DNA of 16,566 nucleotides from positions 1 through 16,566 of the forward strand of contig JADGJH010000580.1 in assembly GCA_027596945.1 (NCBI GenBank), written 5' to 3'. A program made the position numbers and the translations under genes. Numbering within the stretch: position 1 is the first letter of the stretch; each line of letters begins with the position of its first letter. Shown here piece after piece: positions 10,393 to 16,566 of the stretch. Under the pieces are notes generated by a model. The model saw nothing but the letters and a program-made list of their open reading frames with translations. It was not told the origin of the DNA and did no database searches. Origin of the DNA: Physocladia obscura. Lineage: Eukaryota > Chytridiomycota > Chytridiomycetes > Chytridiales > Chytriomycetaceae.

Positions 10393-11218
10393 TTAAAATT
10401 TGACAGTATTCACACCATCTTCAGCAACCAAAACAACATTTTGAACAATGTCTACAGTAACAACATATCCAACTGTCATTGAAAAGTGCACAACAAACAA
10501 CATCTGGCTTATTTGTCCAAACAGTTGATTCTCCTCCTTCCTGTAGCTTTGTAACCTCAGTCCACTCTCCTGCTCCAGATTTTTCATACATAAAACATGT
10601 GGGAGTAAATTTGAGATTACAGACTTTCTGATACAATGGAACAATAAACTCAATTGTTGGAAGTAGTGTCATCTTAAATGATGCCAAAATGGCTTTGTTT
10701 TGAACATCTTTCTTGAAATCAGAGGCATTTGTGTAAAGGTAGGGGGATCAATTTCTTGGCCTCATTGTAACATGAATTCCCATTGCATCATCTGTGAGCA
10801 TAAACTTTGGTTTGTGGCCAGCAATGAGAAACACTTGGACAGCAAAGTAGCCAGGATATGAGATGACACAATAAAATGAATCCCACCTGCATGCCAGTGC
10901 TGGATCCACTGGTCCCTGCATCAAATATCAGAGCCATGGAATAGAAAGAATAAATAAAACTTACCAGGCATGACCCCAAATTGCTCCCTGTCTTTGAGTT
11001 TAGTTTTGAGAGTGGTTTTGCGTACTTTGGCACAGTGGATTTTAGGAGCAGGCTGAAGATTCGGGCATTTGTTTTTCACATGATGAACACATTTGGGATG
11101 ATGAATAACTTTTTATTTTGCTTGCCAACACATAACTCAGGCACAAAATGCCATATGCTGGCTCACTTTTTCCCACAAAGTCAGCCAATATAATAACATA
11201 TTCTGAATTGAGATTCAT
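10393..11218 (-). pseudogene. Unidentified protein-coding relic, intron-containing, convergent with the helicase gene
   Basis: Reading the minus strand from ATG 11218: a first segment (NSEYVIILADFVGKSEPAY, LCLSYVLASKIK) shifts frame in the A-rich stretch near 11115 into HHPKCVHHVKNKCPNLQPAP and KTKLKDREQFGVMP. A good intron follows at 10964-10916 (GTAAGT...GATGCAG). Then comes RWDSFYCVISYPGYFAVQVF ... FMLTDDAMGIHVTMRP, an in-frame TGA at 10750-10748, and the same frame continuing YLYTNASDFKKDVQNKAI ... FMYEKSGAGEWTEV. A last frameshift near 10490 leads to VHFSMTVGYVV and NTVKF-TAA. So at least two frameshifts and one stop break it. A third frame change at the intron is possible. The C-terminal half, rich in beta-type sequence with F.Y....G.W, might be extracellular. 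I do not recognise the family. Confidence 0.5.
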
Positions 11219-11392
11219 TTTAGTGCACCCTAGTGTGCTAAAGTTTTTCTCTCAACTGGGTAATGAATTTGAGTTCACTTCAAGACATGCCTTCTGTTCA
11301 TCAGAAAACATAGTTCAAATCACATTTATACACATATAGTGTCAATTTGCCATTGCAAAGAACTTTTTACAATGCATGGATTGTGCTTTTAG
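11219..11392. other. Gap between relics
   Basis: AT-rich sequence between the minus-strand relic start and the next plus-strand relic. I see no open frame of protein-like composition, no repeat and no RNA gene in it. Confidence 0.5.
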
Positions 11393-11740
11393 ATGAATGG
11401 GACAGTTTGTATAAGTTATCACTATGTAATAATAAATATCTTTATTTGCATAAAAAAGCTTTCACTTTTGATTCAATTCATTCAAAGTTTTGTTGTTAAG
11501 ACAAATGACTTTTCATTATTGTCATTTGAAGTTGAAGAAATTCCATTTTCAATTTTGTTCAATAGACCATTGAAATGGTACCATGAAAATGAATAATTTA
11601 TAAATACCTTTAGAAAAATGTCACATCATCCCATTGCTGTGATTTTTACCATTTTTTCAAAGGGAAAATGCCAAAGTGGTGGTAAATGCACTATAAATAG
11701 TGAATCCATGGCAGCACTACAAAATCATCTAAAAAATTGA
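11393..11740 (+). pseudogene. Unidentified plus-strand coding relic with one internal stop
   Basis: One reading frame runs from ATG 11393 through TAA at 11594-11596 and on to TGA at 11738-11740. Protein-like composition starts near 11480 (SFVVKTNDFSLLSFEVEEIP, FNRPLKWYHENE). It continues in the same frame after the TAA (FINTFRKMSHHPIAVIFTIF, GKCQSGGKCTINSE). The coding character on both sides of the stop suggests a gene broken by a single nonsense change. The first ~30 residues are less convincing and may be non-coding or intronic. No family recognised. A further open frame at 11737-11940 may belong to it but is weak. Confidence 0.35.
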
Positions 11741-11878
11741 TATCTTGTGGTTCTTTCAATATTTTTGATTTTTTATTGAAATTATGTACTTTTTGGGCAT
11801 CATCCAGTGCAGAATTAAAACAAACACCAACAATGCAAAGCATTACAAATCTATTTGTTTTAGTTTATTTCAATAAAG

Positions 11879-12259
11879 TTAAACAAGCACCCAGGGTGTG
11901 TCCAGCACCAAGCTTGTCAAGCACTTCCTTAGGATGCTGATGTGCAAGGCCTGCTGGTATACTCTCTTTCTTTTGCTTGTATGCTGCTCAACACACTGAC
12001 AGGTTGTGTCTGCTTCCATTTTTTTACCACTGTATCTCAAATTGTACAGTTCTTTTTTGCTTATGAGCCTACTCTCTCTGATTGCATCATCTGTGTTCAC
12101 AGCCAGTTTGATCTCTTCCACATTGCTAGTCTTCAATTTCTGGAAGGTGCCATATGATTGGTTGATATGGATGGATTGAAGAACAGCAATCTGAATTTTC
12201 AGAATAAAAGTGAATTGGTTGTGATTTGCAAATACTAATAAATTTATCAAACTGTGCAA
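11879..12259 (-). pseudogene. Unidentified minus-strand ORF, possible transposon-related fragment
   Basis: A minus-strand frame of 126 codons. Protein-like sequence begins near 12190, just after a plausible splice acceptor (TTCTGAAAATTCAG). It includes SYGTFQKLKTSNVEEIKLAV, TDDAIRESRLISKKELYNLR and CQCVEQHTSKRKRVYQQA. The charged helical pattern with 'ES.LISKKELYNLR' is reminiscent of the DNA-binding N-terminal region of some fungal transposases. That is a guess from pattern and I cannot name a family. The frame ends at 11879 with no second conserved block, so it is a fragment or one exon of a decayed gene. Confidence 0.3.
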
Positions 12260-12727
12260 CTTTTTTTATACAATCTTTTTTTTTCCATTCCAGTTGAGTG
12301 CTGTATGTGCAAAACCAATAATGAACATATCTTTATTTTGCACACAAAAGCAAAAAGAAAAAGGTACTTAGCAGAATTGAACAGAAAATAAAAAAGCAAA
12401 ACAGAATTCAATGGGATGAAAGTATTGGTTGACTGCTACAGCTACTGAATTTCAGCCAGTAGTTCTGTTTTCCACCAAAAATACAAAATGCATCTCCAGC
12501 AGTGAAACATGACTGAGAAGGCTCCTCATAATTATTTCCTTGCTTTGTGATGACTAACCAGACCAACTGCTAAGACAAGCACCTGCTTTGAATAGTTTAA
12601 CACTAAAAATTAAAAAAAAAAAAATTAAAAAACATTCAGTTCAGTCCAAAAACAATGCCACATTTTTTGTTGTGCCCCTGTGTTTTTCTTCCAATTCCAG
12701 TTTGGTGCTGCACATACAATATTAATG
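12260..12727. other. Non-coding AT-rich spacer with a short direct repeat
   Basis: I see no gene here. Two similar ~45-bp stretches occur in direct orientation, at about 12280-12330 and 12689-12733. Both have a pyrimidine run followed by ATTCCAGTT..GTGCTG. A poly(A) run lies at 12608-12623. The second copy abuts the inner edge of the right inverted-repeat copy. Confidence 0.4.
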
Positions 12728-13182
12728 ATGTAAATTAGAAATTTGATCTAACTTTCTCCAAGAATTTTCTAGAATTTTTTCAAGCCTTCTATTACATTCT
12801 AGAATGCAAAAACAAGTCAAGTGATTTCCAACTGCTTTACAACCATTTTCAAACCATTTTTCTTTTAAAGTGTTTTCTATTTCTTTCTTTTTTTTTCTTT
12901 CTATTCCAAAAACTACTTAAACCCAACCCTTTTCTTCATTTTATTATTGGTCTTATTAATAAAAACAAAGTAAACATTAAGCATTAAATTTCCACTTCCA
13001 ATTTGCATACTTGAATCTCAAACTCTTGTCATTTAGTAAGATATCTAGTATTGAATTAGTTGACTCAAGTTGCTACAGCTACCAGCAAAACTTCTGTTAC
13101 TTTTCTACTACTTACAGGAACCTTATGCCTGTTTCCATTCTACTATATCACAGTTTACTACAATATTTTTTGTGAATAATCT
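12728..13182 (-). repeat. Right copy of the ~450-bp inverted repeat
   Basis: This is the reverse-complement partner of 681-1130. Matching blocks occur in the same order along the whole length, including the identical 18-nt block at 12939-12956 and the 21-nt block at 12907-12927. CTAGAATTTTTTCAAGCCTTCTA-type sequence near 12768-12793 matches 1065-1090 of the left copy. The copies have diverged by many substitutions and indels, so the duplication is old or the family is old. The inner end lies at about 12728. Confidence 0.85.
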
Positions 13183-13534
13183 ATCTTCATAATGCCAAAA
13201 AAATATTTAAGATTGAAAATGGGACAATTCACTGGAAGAAATAAAGGATCAAACCCTAGAAACTGCAATGGGTCAGAATGAATGCAAGCACCTTCCTTAA
13301 TCTAAGCACTGTGTGTGCCAGGATATTGCTTGAGAGACCCTCTTATTTCTGTGGCAAATGAGGCACCACAATCCAAAAACTTGAGTTTGTATCCAAGAAG
13401 GCCAAATTCTCCAGCAGCCAGTAGCCATGAAGCATCAGTTGTAAGGAATAAAAATCAAGTTTTTATTAACTGATTAATGATTTCTGAATGTTCTAGTAGA
13501 TATAGGCCTCTGGGAAGGGAGTTACAGAATAATT
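13183..13534. other. Spacer without a recognisable gene
   Basis: AT-rich sequence outside the right repeat copy. I see no convincing coding frame, repeat or RNA gene. Confidence 0.45.
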
Positions 13535-13851
13535 TCAGTTTTTTGTGAATTGAAAAAAAAAGCTACCTCCTGACAGTCCTCTTGAGCCATTTGTGCCACT
13601 TGGTCCATACTTCTTGCATGCTGTATCTCTTGCTGCTTCTTTCACACCATCATCAGCTTTATATTGTATGATCCATAATTCTATTGTTGATTTTGTTATG
13701 CAAAACATCTGTACCAGTTGAGACTTCCACATTTTTTGAAAGTAGTAAGCACAGAGATAATAAAAACAAACAGCCAGAGGTGCATGTTGATGCAAGACAG
13801 TCTGCTGGATATCCATTTGTGACCAGTAGAATGAACCATTACAGAAAATCA
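13535..13851 (-). pseudogene. Poorly resolved coding-like relic downstream of the transposase
   Basis: Coding-like peptides appear on the minus strand but jump between frames: a hydrophobic LLSLCLLLSKNVEVSTGTDV with LHNKINNRIMDH in one frame, KADDGVKEAARDTACKKYGP in another, and QEIQHARSMDQVAQMAQEDC in a third. No single frame is clearly right. This may be the far 3' end of the transposon or a separate decayed gene. No family recognised. Confidence 0.25.
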
Positions 13852-16034
13852 GCAATAATTTCGCAGAAATCCAAATTTCAAAGCAAAACCACAATATATT
13901 GAGCTTGAATGTTGGAAAACTTTACTTTGACAATATGAAATCAGTTCATCCCTGGCATTTTGGGACTCAACAGTAATAACCTCAACAAGACTTGCAATCC
14001 CAGAAAAATGAAAATACAACCTGTCTTCCAGTTGTTCAATTTGAAAAAACTGCAGATCAGCTGAAGAACTAAAGTTACTATAAATTTGAATTTTTCAATC
14101 ATCTGTTACATCTGATTCTCCTTCTGTAAAGATATATTTACTGTGAGGAATTGAAACCCAAGAATTTCAATCAACAAAAGTGTTCAAATAAACTTTTCCA
14201 AATTTGCCATTTTGACCATCTTGAAAGTATGAAATCAAGTGTGCCCTTGCTTCTATTGCATGTATTGGAACAACTGCAACAGATGAATTTAATCGAAGAT
14301 CTGGACTCAAAATGTAGCATCCAGTCTCATTTTGGTCATGTTCAGGTGCTACTTGGTAACTTTGCAAACGTGCAAACCTAGATATCCCATATTTGTGCTT
14401 GATTGAAAAGAGCATAAGAATTTTCCCAGCATGCAACTTTGTTCCACCCAAGCCCAAGTCAACAACAGGTGGTTTAAGAGACTCCAAATCATACAGACAC
14501 ATACTGCTAGAATCGCTGTGAATTTGGAAAAAGTCAATGTATTCTGATCCATCTTCATCATAATCAGTGCGTTTGAGAGTCTGAAAACAAAATATTCTGC
14601 TAAAAGATATAGAGTTACATGCATAAGCAGATATGTAAGCTCTCAGTTTTTGTGCCAAGTTTTTAAACAGTCTATGCTCATTGGCAAGGGTATAGAAATT
14701 TTTGATATTTTGCTTTTTAACCAGCAACTCAAACTTGGTATTCTGTAGAGAAAGTGCATCAGACATATTATGATTTGCAAGACATTTTTTCATTGAAAGT
14801 ACTTTGTCATAATGTATAACATAGTGCATCATTTGTTCAGCAGAATTTTTTCAATTTGTTGCAGCATATGCCTTAATAACATTGTTTTGATGTGTTGCCT
14901 ATGTGTGCAATATCACTACATCTTTTGAAACCAGATCATAGATGCATGGAAGTAGCTGTGTCATGATGTTCTTGTAATCTTTTTTTGTCAGGTGTGAAAG
15001 AGTTGTCACCCCATTCATAAATCTAATCCAGAATATCCATTCCAGCTTGCTCTAGCATTTTTTTCAAAGGTGTTATGGTGTCCAAAAATTCCAAGATAAG
15101 TTACATGCAATGAATCAGGAGTGATGGTGGAATGAATGTCAAAAGTTGGGCCAAAATCATAAAATGCATTGACCACATATGGCATTTGTCCTTTGGACTT
15201 GAAAAATTTTTCTTGAGCTAACAGACTTGTCTTGGCCATTGAAATTTCATAATGCTCCTTCATAGTTGAAGATGTTTTTAAACCCCAATAAGAACAAGAC
15301 TTTCCACATTGATCAGTTTCTGATAGTTTGACAAAGCAGTAATTCATTGGTGACTGCTTGCATTTTGGTCTTACAGTTGCATTCATTAAAGCTTCTGGAT
15401 AGTCACAATTGGAGTTGTACAAATTTGGAAAATATTTCCATAATTGACCATCTGGACTAATCAAGTTTGCACCATTGACATTCCAAATACAAATATCTTC
15501 CAAAATCACTGAAAGCACAGAATGATAAACAGCTCGCTTGTATGCTGTCAAAAATGGAGAATCTTTTTCACTTGCTTTTTGAGCAGATGTAATAGGTAAA
15601 TAAATAATCATGCAACTAGTCTGATTATTGAACTTGTTGCACCAGCTTTTTTTGATATTGCCAAAATCAATAAGCAGTGGATGGAAAGATTGCTTACCAA
15701 GCTTAGTTGCCAATGCAGCATCAGAAGATAATATCAACAGAAGAAGAGTTGATCCAACAGGGAGTTGCAGTTGTAATGAGTGGCAATAATCACCTGAACA
15801 AGCTTCATCATAAATTTGTTTGCCTTTGATGTCATATTGCAGTGTATAACAGTATGAAAAATAGTTTGCCAAAGTATTATCCTGAAGCATTGAAGTAATC
15901 AGTTGCTGAAGTGGGCGAAAGTAAAGTGTACATCCTTTTTGGCGGTAATATGGCTTGCCCTGGGCATGAAAACTGGGGGGCATACTTGCTAATATGTTTG
16001 ACAATAGGATACACTTATGCATATAATCCTGCAT
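13852..16034 (-). pseudogene. Plavaka-like DNA transposase, broken
   Basis: The first part (16034-15018) carries, in order, the core signatures I associate with fungal Plavaka (CACTA-like) transposases: QIYDEACSGDYC, a LPVGSTLLLLILSSDA block, DFGNIKKSW, IIYLPIT, SVILEDICIWNVNGANLISP and TPDSLHVTYLGIFGHHNTF. Such enzymes cut and paste the element via a DDE-type nuclease. A frameshift near 15025 moves to a second frame (RFMNGVTTLSHLTKKDYKNI) that runs to 13852. It is interrupted by TAG 14901-14899, TGA 14853-14851, TGA 14169-14167 and TGA 14097-14095. Its tail has KHKYGISRFARLQ and VVPIHAIEARAHLISYF, then VYLNTFVD before the third stop. About 100-150 residues expected between the two halves are missing. 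The N-terminal zinc-finger region seen in many relatives is absent. The gene cannot make a full transposase. Confidence 0.75.
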
Positions 16035-16071
16035 TATTTTTTTTTAAAGATATTAGGAATCACAATAGCTA

Positions 16072-16072
<1 letters not shown>

Positions 16073-16125
<53 letters not shown>

Positions 16126-16153
16126 TAACAATAATAATAACAATAATAATAAT
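16073..16153 (+). repeat. (AAT)n microsatellite encoding 27 asparagines
   Basis: Twenty-seven consecutive codons read AAT or AAC in the frame of the downstream plus-strand gene. The three interruptions (16121, 16127, 16139) are all AAC, still asparagine. A stop (TAG 16070-16072) lies immediately upstream in this frame, so the tract would be the start of an exon after the CTAG acceptor-like sequence. Confidence 0.8.
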
Positions 16154-16566
16154 GATAATATTAAAACTTACAACACTCAAGAAATCCAAACTGTCAACAG
16201 CCTTGTCTACTTGAAATCTCTGGTAACTGATGCTTTACAAGGTACAAAACTCACATTTAACTGGACTGCAAAGCTGAATGTGGTGTATGATGAAGTTAGT
16301 GTACTATACAATATCATGCTTAGATCTAATTTGGGATATGCCAGTATAAATATACAGTTGGTTCTTTCTGCTCACTTTTCACCTATTGTTTCAACAAATA
16401 GTTTGCCCTTTCTGATCCATACCAAATTGGAAATTATAGAGACAAAGCTGCAAGACTTATTGACCATGAACAAAGGTAACATTTTACTAATTTTTTGCTT
16501 GAAAACTTTAAAAGTCAATCTTTTTTAGGTTTTTGCACAACTACAAAATGGTTGGAGACAATGAAG
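16073..16566 (+). CDS. Partial gene with N-terminal poly-Asn tract, possibly BRO1-like
   Basis: After the poly-Asn tract the frame continues DNIKTYNTQEIQTVNSLVYL, then LTFNWTAKLNVVYDE and VSVLYNIMLRSNLG, up to AACAAAG at 16475. A likely intron at 16476-16528 (GTAACA...TTTTTTAG, with TACTAAT as branch region) leads in frame to FCTTTKWLETMK at the window edge. Reading through the intron meets a stop. The pattern 'F.W......-.vSvLYNi...lG.A' is reminiscent of a BRO1 domain (Alix/palA-type endosomal sorting proteins), where F.W and LFNI/LYNI motifs are typical. Later residues fit less well, so this is tentative. The start codon is not visible; an upstream exon must lie before 16073, overlapping or near the transposase relic. 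It is transcribed divergently from the transposase. Confidence 0.4.

Noticed and set aside
681..13182. Firm call of a giant transposon carrying the helicase gene
   Set aside because: No transposase gene is seen inside the repeat-bounded interval, no target duplication was identified, and the Plavaka-like gene lies outside it. Kept as a finding rather than a feature.
14349..14624. Minus-strand frame overlapping the transposase tail
   Set aside because: It lies over the frame that has recognisable transposase-like sequence and has no independent support.
10393..16034. Reassigned genetic code (TGA as Trp or TAG as Gln) to explain in-frame stops in the right flank
   Set aside because: The helicase gene uses TGG for tryptophan throughout and ends at TGA, and reassignment would not explain the frameshifts in the same relics. 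Decay is simpler.
16017..16214. Plus-strand frame reading the AAT repeat as poly-isoleucine
   Set aside because: It is a shadow of the trinucleotide repeat. The asparagine frame continues into a long protein-like reading with a good downstream intron, whereas this one stops at 16214.
1..16566. Sequencing or assembly errors as the cause of the frame breaks
   Set aside because: About 7.8 kb of helicase exons, including homopolymer runs, contain no frame break, so a general error rate high enough to break every neighbouring gene is unlikely. Single-site errors cannot be excluded.
1..16566. tRNA, rRNA, CRISPR arrays or bacterial-type operon signals
   Set aside because: No cloverleaf, rRNA-like or regularly spaced repeat pattern was seen on reading, and the introns mark the DNA as eukaryotic.

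Overview
This is a eukaryotic nuclear window. It has short spliceosomal introns (most about 47-67 nt, T-rich before the AG), AT-rich DNA and AATAAA-type polyadenylation signals. The gene families point to a fungus, probably an early-diverging AT-rich lineage, but this rests on domain recognition only. I cannot name the species.

One gene looks intact. A 14-exon plus-strand gene (1684-10234) encodes a predicted 2,592-residue protein of the TRANK1-like UvrD/SF1 helicase family. It has a complete set of helicase motifs, then TPR-like, CCCH-like, Sel1-like and IQ-like segments. All 14 exons join in frame without any correction. Only the second intron is uncertain.

The gene sits among decayed coding sequence. 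To the left (1-1572) are a possible retroelement integrase tail (3-200), a short two-helix membrane ORF (283-615), a ~450-bp repeat copy (681-1130) and a plus-strand relic in three frames (1129-1572). To the right are a minus-strand relic convergent with the helicase gene (10393-11218), a plus-strand relic (11393-11740), a minus-strand relic (11879-12259), the inverted second copy of the ~450-bp repeat (12728-13182), poorly resolved relic sequence (13535-13851) and a broken Plavaka-like DNA transposase (13852-16034). At the right edge a plus-strand gene with a 27-asparagine tract enters and runs off the window.

The contrast between a clean 8.5-kb gene and relics broken by stops and frameshifts argues that the breaks are real decay rather than sequencing error. 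The most notable structure beyond the genes is the ~12.5-kb region bounded by the diverged inverted repeat. I found no tRNA, rRNA, CRISPR array or prokaryotic feature.
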